Part shown: positions 52,413 to 60,660 of the stretch, one piece after another
Numbering within the stretch: the stretch's first letter is position 1
Layout: each line of letters begins with the position of its first letter
Assembly (NCBI RefSeq): GCF_043555975.1
Contig: NZ_JBIGIA010000006.1
Location: forward strand, 186,001-250,000
Direction of reading: 5' to 3'
Source: Pelomonas nitida
GTDB lineage: Bacteria; Pseudomonadota; Gammaproteobacteria; Burkholderiales; Burkholderiaceae_C
Length of the DNA stretch: 64,000 nt
Position numbers and translations under genes: made by a program
Notes under the pieces: generated by a model
The model's input: only the letters and a program-made list of their open reading frames with translations
Database searches by the model: none
Told to the model about the DNA's origin: nothing

Positions 52413-52757
52413 TCAGCCCAGTTGCTGAGCCTGCATGAACAGCCGTGCCGAGCGTGAGCCCGAGCGGCAGAACACGAGCAGCGGCCGCGGCAGCTCTTCG
52501 AGCAGCCGTGCGAAGGCCTCGATTTCCGCCGGGGACTGGTAGCCCCCCGCGACGGGCAGATGCCGGTACTGAAGCCCCGCAGCCTCTGCGGCAGCCTGGA
52601 TGTCTGCCGAGGTTGGCTGGCCGGGGCCGTGTTCGAAATCGGGGCGGTTATTGATGACGCTGCGAAACCCCATCGCAGCGGCCTCGGCCATCGATTCGGG
52701 CGCCAGCTGCGGTGCCGCGCAGATGTCGGGTGCCAGGGAGTGCAATGGCAGGCTCAT
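52413..52757 (-). CDS. TIGR01244/DUF442-family phosphatase-like protein
   Basis: The 114-residue protein resembles the small domain found fused to beta-lactamase-fold sulfur dioxygenases. FRSVINNRPDFEHGPGQP and the P-loop VFCRSGSRSA (Cys-x5-Arg) are characteristic and suggest a dual-specificity-phosphatase or rhodanese-like fold. Substrate unknown. It lies 11 bp downstream of the YqeY gene in the same direction, so the two are probably cotranscribed. Confidence 0.8.
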   Translation of the reverse strand: MSLPLHSLAPDICAAPQLAPESMAEAAAMGFRSVINNRPDFEHGPGQPTSADIQAAAEAAGLQYRHLPVAGGYQSPAEIEAFARLLEELPRPLLVFCRSGSRSARLFMQAQQLG

Positions 52758-52768
52758 GGCCGGGTTCC

Positions 52769-53215
52769 TTACTTGGACAGTGCCGCCTTGACGGCAGCGG
52801 AGACGGCGCTCATTTCCGCGATGCCGCCGAGCGCGGCCTTGGCGGCTGCCATGACCTTGCCCATGTCGGCCGGGCCGCTGGCGCCGAGTTCGGCCACGAT
52901 GGTAGCGACCTTCTCGGCCACCGCTTCGGCGGACAGGCGCTCGGGCAGATAAGTCTGCAGCACGGCGAGTTCGGCACTTTCCTTGGCGACGAGGTCGTCC
53001 CGGCCGGCAGCCGTGAACTGGCTGATCGAATCCTTGCGCTGCTTGATCAACTTGTCGACGATGGCCACGAGGGCTGCGTCGTCGACGACGATGCGCTCGT
53101 CAACTTCCTTTTGCTTGACGGCGGCCAGCAGGCCTCGGATGGTCAGCAGACGGTCGCTTTCCTTGGCGCGCATCGCGGCCTTCATGTCTTCGGTGATGCG
53201 GTCTTTGAGGCTCAT
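52769..53215 (-). CDS. GatB/YqeY domain protein
   Basis: The protein has 148 residues from ATG 53215; the longer frame to 53239 adds eight non-conserved residues. LKDRITEDMKAAMRAK at the start and the C-terminal GPADMGKVMAAAKAAL block define the YqeY family, related to the tail domain of the GatB amidotransferase. Function is unclear. It is downstream of rpsU in the common rpsU-yqeY arrangement. Confidence 0.9.
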   Translation of the reverse strand: MSLKDRITEDMKAAMRAKESDRLLTIRGLLAAVKQKEVDERIVVDDAALVAIVDKLIKQRKDSISQFTAAGRDDLVAKESAELAVLQTYLPERLSAEAVAEKVATIVAELGASGPADMGKVMAAAKAALGGIAEMSAVSAAVKAALSK

Positions 53216-53237
53216 GGGAATTCCGGTTCTAAAAGAC

Positions 53238-53270
53238 AAAAACCCGCGACAGCGTCCTGTGGCGGGTTTT
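53238..53270 (-). terminator. Intrinsic terminator after rpsU
   Basis: AAAACCCGC/GCGGGTTTT arms extended by an internal ACAG/CTGT stem. On the minus strand it is followed by TTTTTGTCTTTT. yqeY downstream would depend on readthrough. Confidence 0.85.
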
Positions 53271-53321
53271 GGGGTTCACCGGAGCCGCGCTGAACAGGGC
53301 TCCGGATCGCGTCAGAAGCTA

Positions 53322-53534
53322 TCAGTACAGCTTCTTGGGCAGCTGCATGCTGCGCACGCGCTTGTAGTGACGCTTGACGGCCGCGGCCTTCTTGCGCTTG
53401 CGCTCGGCGGTGGGCTTTTCGTAGAACTCGCGGGCGCGCAGCTCAGTCAGCAGGCCCAGCTTTTCGATGGTGCGCTTGAAGCGACGCAGAGCGACGTCGA
53501 ACGGCTCGTTTTCCTTGACGCGGATGGTGGTCAT
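53322..53534 (-). CDS. rpsU: 30S ribosomal protein S21
   Basis: The 70-residue basic protein has the S21 signature [18 protein letters not shown] and a Lys/Arg-rich C terminus ([14 protein letters not shown]). Length and sequence are normal for the family. Confidence 0.97.
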
Positions 53535-53663
53535 GTATTTCCTTCAAATTGCGCTCGGTGTTCGCGGCTAAGTTTCAGCAGCAGGTTCCGGATTACTGCT
53601 TCTCTTGGGTCTTCTTCGAGAAGTGCAGCGAATCGACGCGCGGGTTTGCCAGCAAAGCCGAGG

Positions 53664-53693
53664 ATTGTAGCCTGGAAATCAAGCGCTCGCCAA
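53664..53693 (-). promoter_or_regulatory. Sigma70-like promoter for rpsU
   Basis: On the minus strand TTGGCG (53693-53688), 18 bp, TACAAT (53669-53664), about 130 bp upstream of rpsU. Confidence 0.6.
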
Positions 53694-53700
53694 GAATCTC

Positions 53701-54921
53701 TCAACCCTGTTGAGGAGACTGCGCCAAAGCCTGGGCGCAAGCCGCTGCGCTCGCCCACGCCCAGTGGAAGTTGTAGCCCCCCAGCCAGCCGGTGACATCG
53801 ACCACTTCGCCGATGAAATAAAGCCCGGGCACACGCTTGCTTTCCAGCGTCTGTGAGCTGAGGTCGCGGGTGCTGACGCCGCCGCGCATGACTTCGGCCT
53901 TGCGCCAGCCCTCGTCCCCAGTGGGTGTCAGCGGCCAGTCGTGAACGCTTCGACCCAAGCGCTGCAGATCGGCGTCGCGGCATTCCGCCAGCGGACGCGC
54001 CGCGTCCAGCGCGGCGCGCGCGAGCCAGGCCGCCGCCAGTCGTTGCGGCAGGCGGCTGCCGAACTCCGTACCGAGCTGTCGGCGCGAACTGGCCTTGGCT
54101 TCGACGAGATCTCGATCCAGTGTCAGGTCCGGGGCGAGGTTGATCTGCAGCGGTTGATCGTTCGCCGTGCGATAGCTCGAAATCTGCAGGATGGCCGGGC
54201 CGCTCAGGCCGCGATGCGTGAACAGCAGGTCTTCCAGAAACCTTGCGCGGGCCTTGCCGCTGCCGGTGCTGACCTCGACGGGCAGCGAGAGGCCGGCGAG
54301 GTCGGCGAAGGGCGCCCAGCGGTCTGCATCGAAGGTCAGCGGCACCAGCGCCGGGCGTGGCTCGACGATGGTGTGCTCGAAGCGCTTGGCCAGACGCAGG
54401 CCCCAGTCGCTGGCGCCAATCTTGGGTACCGGAAGGCCGCCGGTTGCGACGACGACGCTGCGGGCCTGCACGGCCCCCTGGGACGTGTCCAGATCGAAGC
54501 CTCCACCGGTCAGCGGGCGGACGTCGGCCACCGTGCACGGCTGCCAGCGCGTCACGCCCCCGGTTGCGCATTCATCGACCAACATCTGGATGATTCGCTC
54601 GCTGGAGTCATCGCAGAACAACTGGCCCTTGTGCTTTTCGTGGAAGGCGATGCCATGTCGCTGCACTAGCTTGATGAAGTCCTGCGGCGTGAAGCGCGCC
54701 AGGGCGGAGCGACAGAACGCCGGGTTCTCGGACAGGAAATTGTTGGGTCCGACGTCGCGATTCGTGAAATTGCACCGACCTCCGCCGGAGATGCGAATCT
54801 TCTCGGCCAGGCGTGAGGCATGGTCTATCAGCAATACGCGCAGGCCACGTTGACCGGCCTGCGCCGCGCAGAAAAGGCCGGCGGCACCTGCGCCGATGAC
54901 CACCACGTCAAAACCCTGCAT
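53701..54921 (-). CDS. HI0933/YhiN-family flavoprotein
   Basis: The 406-residue protein has the FAD dinucleotide motif VVIGAGAAGLFCAAQAG, the family-specific ISGGGRCNFTN, and the C-terminal LYFIGEVVDVTGWLGGYNFHWAWASA block. Members are NAD(P)/FAD oxidoreductases related to BaiN; physiological substrate not known. Confidence 0.88.
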   Translation of the reverse strand: MQGFDVVVIGAGAAGLFCAAQAGQRGLRVLLIDHASRLAEKIRISGGGRCNFTNRDVGPNNFLSENPAFCRSALARFTPQDFIKLVQRHGIAFHEKHKGQLFCDDSSERIIQMLVDECATGGVTRWQPCTVADVRPLTGGGFDLDTSQGAVQARSVVVATGGLPVPKIGASDWGLRLAKRFEHTIVEPRPALVPLTFDADRWAPFADLAGLSLPVEVSTGSGKARARFLEDLLFTHRGLSGPAILQISSYRTANDQPLQINLAPDLTLDRDLVEAKASSRRQLGTEFGSRLPQRLAAAWLARAALDAARPLAECRDADLQRLGRSVHDWPLTPTGDEGWRKAEVMRGGVSTRDLSSQTLESKRVPGLYFIGEVVDVTGWLGGYNFHWAWASAAACAQALAQSPQQG

Positions 54922-55139
54922 AAGCCTCCCTCGATTGGGGCCGCATTCTCGCGGGTTGCGGGGTTGAAACTCGGTAGGATGCGCGCCACGTCATGCAGCG
55001 GGCTTCTAGGGGGGAGGCCCGATTCGTGGGGTGAGCCGCCCTTGATGGCAGCTCTGGCGCGCCACTACATTCCGTTGAAACCTTACCAGCCTGGTTCCCT
55101 GCCGATGGCGCCTGATCGCGATCGCATCAGAACGATTCC

Positions 55140-56147
55140 ATGGACATGACCGCCGATTCTTCCGCGACGCAGCCTGGCAGCCTGGCGCAGTGGCTCGCCG
55201 GCCATGCAACGCTGGGCGGCGATGCATTGCTCGGACTCGTCGCCCTGATCGAGCCGCTTGGCAGTCAGGCAGCCATCAAATCCGCTGTGAATGGGCGTTA
55301 CGTTTTTGCCACTTCGGGGCTGGTGCAGATGTTCGGGCGCGACTCGGTCGTTGGCCACACGGACGCCGAGTTGCTCAAGCCCGACGAGGCCACCGCGTTG
55401 CGCCGGGTCGAACAGACGGTGATGGCCCAGCGCGCGCCGGTGGTGTCGGAGCACAAGCTGGACATCAGCGGGCGTCGCCGCGAATTCAGCGTCACGCGTC
55501 TGGCACTGGGGCAGGAGTTTTTGCTGTCCGTCTGGCATGAGCGCACGGAAGAGCGCCATCGCGAGGCACATCTGCAGCGGGCACTCGCGCAGATCGAGCA
55601 GCAGCAGAGTGCGCTTGAGCAGGTGCGGCGCGAACTGCAGCAGGGCTCTGGCCGGGACGACGTCTCCGGCCTCTATCAGCGCCCGCAGTTCGATGACCAG
55701 TTGCTCCGCGAGATCGACCTGTCCTCCCGTGAGCACCGTGAATTCGCCCTCGTCGTGATTGCGCTGGATGCCTCGCCGGGTGAGGCGGGCGTCAGCGAGG
55801 AAGTCCAGCAGCGGCTCCTGGAAGGTATCGGGCGCATGCTGCGGGCCAACACCCGTGCGATGGACTGTGCGTGTCGCATCGGCGCCCAGCGGTTTGCGGT
55901 GCTGTTGTCAGGCGTTGGCCTGGCGACGGCGCATGCGCGTATGGAGCAACTGCGCCGGCAGAGCGCTGCCCAGATCGTCGTGCTGAACGGCCAGGACCTC
56001 GGCTTGTCGATCTCGATGGGCGTGTCCAGCTTCCCGCATACGGCGTCCACGCAGGACGAGCTGATGCAGGCCAGTGAAAACGCTGTACTGGAGGCCCAGC
56101 GTCGCGGGGGCAACCAGGTCGTGCTGGCGTCCATTGCGTTTGGTTGA
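55140..56147 (+). CDS. PAS plus degenerate GGDEF-domain protein
   Basis: The 335-residue protein has an N-terminal PAS-like domain (about 35-140), a coiled-coil linker (about 140-170, Glu/Gln-rich) and a GGDEF-fold domain (about 175-335). Where active cyclases have GG(D/E)EF the sequence reads RIGAQRFAVLL, so the catalytic signature is lost. It is therefore unlikely to make c-di-GMP and may be a sensor or scaffold. No membrane segment. The 218 bp upstream show no clear feature. Confidence 0.75.
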   Translation: MDMTADSSATQPGSLAQWLAGHATLGGDALLGLVALIEPLGSQAAIKSAVNGRYVFATSGLVQMFGRDSVVGHTDAELLKPDEATALRRVEQTVMAQRAPVVSEHKLDISGRRREFSVTRLALGQEFLLSVWHERTEERHREAHLQRALAQIEQQQSALEQVRRELQQGSGRDDVSGLYQRPQFDDQLLREIDLSSREHREFALVVIALDASPGEAGVSEEVQQRLLEGIGRMLRANTRAMDCACRIGAQRFAVLLSGVGLATAHARMEQLRRQSAAQIVVLNGQDLGLSISMGVSSFPHTASTQDELMQASENAVLEAQRRGGNQVVLASIAFG

Positions 56148-56164
56148 GCCGTTCTGTTGAGGCG

Positions 56165-56623
56165 TCAGGCGCCGCTCAGCCGCCTCAGCACGGCCTGCCA
56201 TTGCTCTGGCGTGACGGGGGTGATCGACAGGCGACTGCCGCGTTCGAGCACGCGCATCGTCGCCAGCTCAGGAGCCGCGCGCATCTCGGTCAGCGCCAGC
56301 AAGCGGGTGGTCTCGCGCCATCGCACATCGACATGCAGCCAGCGCGGCGCGTCGGGCTTGGATTTGGCGTCGTAGTAGGGGCTGGCCGGGTCGAATTGCG
56401 TGGCGTCCGGATAGGGCGCGCTGCACACCTCGGCCAGACCGGCGATGCCCGGCTCGGCGCAGGATGAGTGATAGAACAGCACGCCGTCTCCGATGCGCAT
56501 GTCGTCACGCATGAAATTGCGCGCCTGATAGTTGCGCACACCCGTCCAGGGCAGCGTGCCGGCACGCTGCAGATCGTGGATGGAGGCCTCGTCGGGCTCG
56601 GACTTCATCAGCCAGTAGTTCAT
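56165..56623 (-). CDS. EVE-domain protein
   Basis: The 152-residue EVE (PUA-like) protein begins NYWLMKSEPDEASIHDL and has GVRNYQARNFMRDDMRIGDGVLFYHS (GVRNYQARNF core), the family hallmarks. EVE domains read modified bases; bacterial relatives occur in housekeeping and defence contexts. It is convergent with the degenerate GGDEF gene, so this looks like an ordinary housekeeping copy. Confidence 0.92.
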   Translation of the reverse strand: MNYWLMKSEPDEASIHDLQRAGTLPWTGVRNYQARNFMRDDMRIGDGVLFYHSSCAEPGIAGLAEVCSAPYPDATQFDPASPYYDAKSKPDAPRWLHVDVRWRETTRLLALTEMRAAPELATMRVLERGSRLSITPVTPEQWQAVLRRLSGA

Positions 56624-56946
56624 GGGCCGATGCTAAGCGCGCGAAAGGTGTCCACCGCGAATCCTGGGGGCCGAGATCCTGAACACCCTGGGGTAATCAG
56701 GTGGGCGAGGTCAGCCGGACTTCGGGTTCATCTGACGCGAGACGATCACGCCCGTCCGGAATTTTCCAAGCCCTTGCTCATAGAGCATCGGATGAAGGAA
56801 ATAAAAGCCCCGGGGACTGCGATGGACGGTGTGGATTCTAGGGCCGCTGACAAGCCCGTGCATATGTCAGGGCGACCGCCTTGCAACTCTGGCTAGGATT
56901 CGGGCACAACAGGGTCAAGGCGGCGATGCCGCCGGGAGGGAGCGTT
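56624..56946. other. Gene-free spacer
   Basis: The 323 bp between the divergent EVE and M48 genes hold no convincing ORF, repeat or hairpin. A GGAGGGA Shine-Dalgarno for the M48 gene is at its right end. No sigma70 promoter with good hexamers and spacing was found. Confidence 0.6.
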
Positions 56947-58815
56947 ATGGAGCACGCCGATTTCGTGCACATGGTGAGGGTCAGCGAACAGGCCAGTGCG
57001 CAGGACAGCCAGGCGTATCGCCGCGGTGTGGCGCTCTTTGCGGCGCTGGGCTATGCATGGGTCATCGGGTGCCTCGTGTTGGCGGGTGGCCTGGTGGTGT
57101 GGCTGGTGCCGCAGCTGCTGCACGGCCGTTTCCGTTTCGGGCTACTGTGGGGGCTCCTGGGCGCTCTGGGCCTGCTGTGGGCGAGTTTGCGGGCGCTCTG
57201 GCTGCGCTTTGACGCGCCGGAAGGTGTGGCCATCACGGCGCAGGAGGCGCCAGCCTTGTTCGATGCGCTCGAGCGCATCCGCAAGAAGGTTCGCGGCCCG
57301 GCGATCGATACCGTCTATCTGGACGGAGATTTCAATGCCAGCATCCGGCAGACGCCGCGCTGGGGGCTGTTCGGCGGCGCCGTCAACACGCTGACGCTGG
57401 GCCTGCCGCTGCTCATGGCCTTGGACAAGCCCAGGCTGCTGGCGGTGTTGACGCACGAGTACGGCCACTTGCGCGGTGACCATGGCCGCTTTGCCGCCTG
57501 GATCTACCGCACGCGCCTGTCATGGATGAAGCTGCACGAGAACCTGCGTGACGACGAGAACATCGCCTCTGCAGCGACGCAGGCCTTCCTGAAATGGTAT
57601 TTCCCGCGCTTCGCGGCCAAGACCTTCGCCCTGGCCCGCCAGGACGAGTACGAGGCCGACAGGATCGCGGGGCGGTTGCTCGGCGGCGACGTGGCGGCGG
57701 CCGCGCTCGTCGAGATTGAGGTCAAGAACGCCTGGCTGCATCAGCGCTTCTGGGCCGACCACTGGCGGCGCGCGGCGAACGCCGAGTTGCCGGTCGGGCC
57801 CTTCGAATCGATGCGGGCGCAATTGAGCCTGGCACCGGAGCCCGGCTTTGCGCAGGAGGCGCTGCGGCTTGCGCTGGCCCGCCTGAGCGACCTGGACGAC
57901 ACCCACCCCGGCCTGCGTGACCGGGTGGCCGCGCTGGGCGTGCAGCCGGTGCTGCCGGACTGGTCGCGGCGCGGTGCGCTGTCGCTGCTCGGCGATGGCG
58001 CAGCGCGCTGGATCGCCCATTTCGACAAGCAGTGGTGCAAGGAGAACGCCAGCCGCTGGAAGCTGCAGCATGCTTGGCTCGGCCGGGTGCGGGAGCGCGT
58101 GAAGCTGCTGGCGGCGTCTCGCGCCACCAGCAGTGCCGGCGAGCTCGTGGAGGAGGCGTCGCTGAGCCGGCAACTCGACCCGAAGATCGAGCTGCGCCCT
58201 CTGTACGAACTCGCGTTGCAGCGCAGCGCCGAGCATCCGGCCGCGCTGCAGGGGCTGGTGCAGACGCTGCCCGAAGGCGACCGCGTCGCCCGCCTGCAGG
58301 CGCTCCAGCGCCTGTGGACCGCCAGCCAGGACTACCGCTGGTGGGCCACCCGCATGGCGGTTGACGAACTGGAGACGCCACGGCCTGGCTTCGCGCACGA
58401 CGCGGCGGCGCTGAAGCTGTGGCGCGACCGGCGCAAGGACGCGGCCGAAGCGGAGGAGCGGGCCTGGGAGGAGTTGCGTGATCCGTCGTACTTCTCGCGG
58501 GTCACGCGGCACGACCTGTCCTCCTTCGAGCTGGGCGAGGTGCAGGCAGAGCTGTCGCGCTGCCAGCCGGTGGTGCGGGCCTGGCTGGTATGCAAGGCGC
58601 TGCGGGAGTTTCCGCGCCGCCGGGCCTACCTGGCGTTCGTCGAGCTGCCGGCACTGAGCGACGAGGACCGGTACGACCTGTGCCGCTGGCTGGAGCGCAC
58701 GCTGAGCGTGCCGGGCCCGGTGCTCGTGCTGTGGGCGGGTGAGTCCCCGACGCTCGATGAAATCCGCCGGGGCGCCTTCGAGCCGATCTATCCCCAGATC
58801 GGCAGCGCGTCGTGA
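56947..58815 (+). CDS. M48-family membrane metallopeptidase
   Basis: The protein has 622 residues from ATG 56947, set by the strong GGAGGGA; the longer frame to 56881 adds residues without support. Two membrane helices (about 35-85) precede a zinc peptidase domain with HEYGH (about residue 175) and the third ligand Glu in DEYEADRIAG. The C-terminal ~350 residues are soluble and helical, of a kind seen in large M48 proteins; a TPR-like or scaffold role is possible. Substrate unknown. Confidence 0.85.
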   Translation: MEHADFVHMVRVSEQASAQDSQAYRRGVALFAALGYAWVIGCLVLAGGLVVWLVPQLLHGRFRFGLLWGLLGALGLLWASLRALWLRFDAPEGVAITAQEAPALFDALERIRKKVRGPAIDTVYLDGDFNASIRQTPRWGLFGGAVNTLTLGLPLLMALDKPRLLAVLTHEYGHLRGDHGRFAAWIYRTRLSWMKLHENLRDDENIASAATQAFLKWYFPRFAAKTFALARQDEYEADRIAGRLLGGDVAAAALVEIEVKNAWLHQRFWADHWRRAANAELPVGPFESMRAQLSLAPEPGFAQEALRLALARLSDLDDTHPGLRDRVAALGVQPVLPDWSRRGALSLLGDGAARWIAHFDKQWCKENASRWKLQHAWLGRVRERVKLLAASRATSSAGELVEEASLSRQLDPKIELRPLYELALQRSAEHPAALQGLVQTLPEGDRVARLQALQRLWTASQDYRWWATRMAVDELETPRPGFAHDAAALKLWRDRRKDAAEAEERAWEELRDPSYFSRVTRHDLSSFELGEVQAELSRCQPVVRAWLVCKALREFPRRRAYLAFVELPALSDEDRYDLCRWLERTLSVPGPVLVLWAGESPTLDEIRRGAFEPIYPQIGSAS

Positions 58816-58819
58816 CGCT

Positions 58820-59128
58820 TCAGAGGAGCTGGCCGTCGTGGCCCAGCGCCTCGTCCAGCCGCTTGATCAGCGGGTCGATCTCGGGGAACTCGTTGGGCGC
58901 CACCGGTGGCGCCACGGGCGTTTCGCGTGGCGCGTCGGCGAGCTGGTAGGCCAGGTTCAGCGCGGCCAGCACGGCGATGCGCTCGCGCGCCTTGACCTTG
59001 CCGCCGTCGCGGATGGCGCTCATCTCCCGGTCGACCTGCGCAACGGCGGCCGTCAGCGCCGCTTCGCCGCCGGGCGGGCAGCCGAGCAGATAGCTCTGGC
59101 CCATGATGGTGACTTCCATCTGCTTCAT
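58820..59128 (-). CDS. zapA: Cell division protein ZapA
   Basis: The 102-residue protein has the ZapA core VTIMGQSYLLGCPPGGEAALTAAV and RERIAVLAALNLAYQL, then a short Pro-rich tail. ZapA cross-links FtsZ filaments. Its ATG overlaps the stop of the upstream coiled-coil gene (ATGA). It converges with the M48 gene, ending 5 bp away, so the 6S RNA often found downstream of zapA is absent here. Confidence 0.9.
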   Translation of the reverse strand: MKQMEVTIMGQSYLLGCPPGGEAALTAAVAQVDREMSAIRDGGKVKARERIAVLAALNLAYQLADAPRETPVAPPVAPNEFPEIDPLIKRLDEALGHDGQLL

Positions 59129-59337
59129 GCGTCTTCGTCTTTCGGGGCTTCGGCCGGGAGCCGCTCGAGGAGGGCGTCCACGCGTGCGCGCGCGGCACTG
59201 AGTCGCGAGCGCAGGCTGTCCCGCTCTTGGGTGATGGCGGTGAGTTGCACCTGCAGCAGCAGGTTGGTGCGCAGGATTTCGTCGTGTCGCACGAGCAGGC
59301 GCTCAACGCGGTCGGTCAGGTCGGTCAGGCTGGCCAT
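59125..59337 (-). CDS. ZapB-like coiled-coil protein
   Basis: The protein has 70 residues from ATG 59337 (ASLTDLTDRVERLL). It is a single heptad-rich coiled coil. The position directly before zapA with an ATGA overlap matches the TIGR02449/ZapB-like genes of betaproteobacteria. It probably works with ZapA at the division ring (inference from context). Confidence 0.75.
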   Translation of the reverse strand: MASLTDLTDRVERLLVRHDEILRTNLLLQVQLTAITQERDSLRSRLSAARARVDALLERLPAEAPKDEDA

Positions 59338-59351
59338 GGAGGGGCTCGTGA

Positions 59352-59996
59352 TCAGGCAGTGGCAGATTTTAAGTGGCGGCCGTGATCGCATTCGTTGATC
59401 ACGGCGCAGGCGTGGCACAGCGGCTTGCGGGCCTGGCAGACGTAGCGCCCGTGCAGGATGAGCCAGTGGTGGGCGTCGACGAGGTAGGCCTCGGGGACGC
59501 GGTCCAGCAACGCGAGCTCGACGGCCAGTGGCGTCTTGCCCGGTGCCAGCCCGGTGCGGTTGCCGACGCGAAAGATGTGGGTGTCGACCGCCAACGTGGG
59601 CTCGCCGAAGCCCACGTTGAGCACCACATTGGCCGTCTTGCGGCCGACGCCGGGCAGCGCTTCGAGCGCCTCGCGCGAGCGCGGCACCTCGCCGCCATGC
59701 TGCTCGATGAGGATCTGGCAGGTCTGCAGCAGGTGGCGGGCCTTGCTGCGGTACAGGCCGATGGTCTTGATGTAGTGCTCCAGCCCCTCGGTGCCCAGGG
59801 CCAGCACTTGGGCCGGCGTATGGGCCACTGCAAACAGCCGGCGGGTGGCCTTGTTCACGCCCACGTCCGTGGCCTGGGCGGACAACAACACGGCGGTCAG
59901 CAGTTCAAAGACGCTGGCGTACTCCAACTCCGTCTGCGGTGACGGGTTGGCGGCCTTCAAGGTGGCGAAGAAGCGTTCGACTTGGCTCGCGTTCAT
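59352..59996 (-). CDS. nth: Endonuclease III
   Basis: The protein has 214 residues from ATG 59996. The helix-hairpin-helix LPGVGRKTANVVL carries the catalytic Lys and LAVDTHIFRVGNR the catalytic Asp; the C-terminal [4Fe-4S] motif C-x6-C-x2-C-x5-C is complete. It removes oxidised pyrimidines in base-excision repair. Confidence 0.95.
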   Translation of the reverse strand: MNASQVERFFATLKAANPSPQTELEYASVFELLTAVLLSAQATDVGVNKATRRLFAVAHTPAQVLALGTEGLEHYIKTIGLYRSKARHLLQTCQILIEQHGGEVPRSREALEALPGVGRKTANVVLNVGFGEPTLAVDTHIFRVGNRTGLAPGKTPLAVELALLDRVPEAYLVDAHHWLILHGRYVCQARKPLCHACAVINECDHGRHLKSATA

Positions 59997-60015
59997 GCGC
60001 GGATTGTCGAGCGCG

Positions 60016-60660
60016 TCAGCCGCGCTTGGCCCGGGCGCGGGCCAGGGCGGCCTCGATGACGGCACGCTTGCGGTCCAACTGAGCGGGGTCGCTGATGACG
60101 GAGGCCGCCGGCAGGTCGGCGAGCTTGGCTTCGGCTTTCGCGATCAGCCGTGCGTCGTTCTCGACCGTTTCACGGTGGCGGCGGAACTGCCGGAAGTCGT
60201 AGCGCTCGCGCGCCTCGTTCGCCTGCGCCTGGCTCCAGGCGGCCCAGCCTGTGGCCGTGGTCACCTCCGGCATGGAGATGCAGTCGACCGGGCAGGCCGG
60301 CACGCACAGCTCGCAGCCGGTGCATTGCGATGCGACGACGACGTGCATGGCCTTCGGCGCGCCGACGATGCAGTCGGCCGGGCAGGCCTTGATGCACAGC
60401 GTGCAGCCGATGCACCAGTCCTCGTCGATGACGGCCACGCCCCGCGTCGCTTCGATGCCGTTGACCGGGTTCAGCGGCAGGGCGGGGCGCCCGGTGAGGG
60501 CTGCCAGCCGGGCGACGCCTTCAGCGCCGCCGGGTGGGCATTGGTTGATGTCCGCGTCGTTCGTGGCGAGTGCCTGCGCGTAGCTGCGGCAGTCTGGGTA
60601 GCCGCAGCGCGTGCATTGCGTCTGCGGCAGCGCGGCGTCGATGAGGTCGGCGAGGCTCAC
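60016..60660 (-). CDS. rsxB: RsxB/RnfB-like ferredoxin protein
   Basis: The protein has 214 residues from GTG 60660, which overlaps the phaZ stop. An N-terminal CTRCGYPDC cluster site (the Fe4S domain) is followed by two ferredoxin motifs, CIGCTLCIKACPADC and CTGCELCVPACPVDC, and a Burkholderiales-type helical C-terminal extension. It lacks the membrane anchor of full RnfB and no other rnf genes are present. It probably supplies electrons to a partner such as the adjacent nth product's cluster or SoxR-like proteins (speculative). Confidence 0.88.
   Translation of the reverse strand: MSLADLIDAALPQTQCTRCGYPDCRSYAQALATNDADINQCPPGGAEGVARLAALTGRPALPLNPVNGIEATRGVAVIDEDWCIGCTLCIKACPADCIVGAPKAMHVVVASQCTGCELCVPACPVDCISMPEVTTATGWAAWSQAQANEARERYDFRQFRRHRETVENDARLIAKAEAKLADLPAASVISDPAQLDRKRAVIEAALARARAKRG

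Noticed and set aside
56165..56623. EVE protein as part of a defence system
   Set aside because: No restriction, helicase or nuclease partner nearby; neighbours are housekeeping or signalling genes.
58815..58820. 6S RNA gene next to zapA
   Set aside because: zapA ends 5 bp from the convergent M48 gene, leaving no room.
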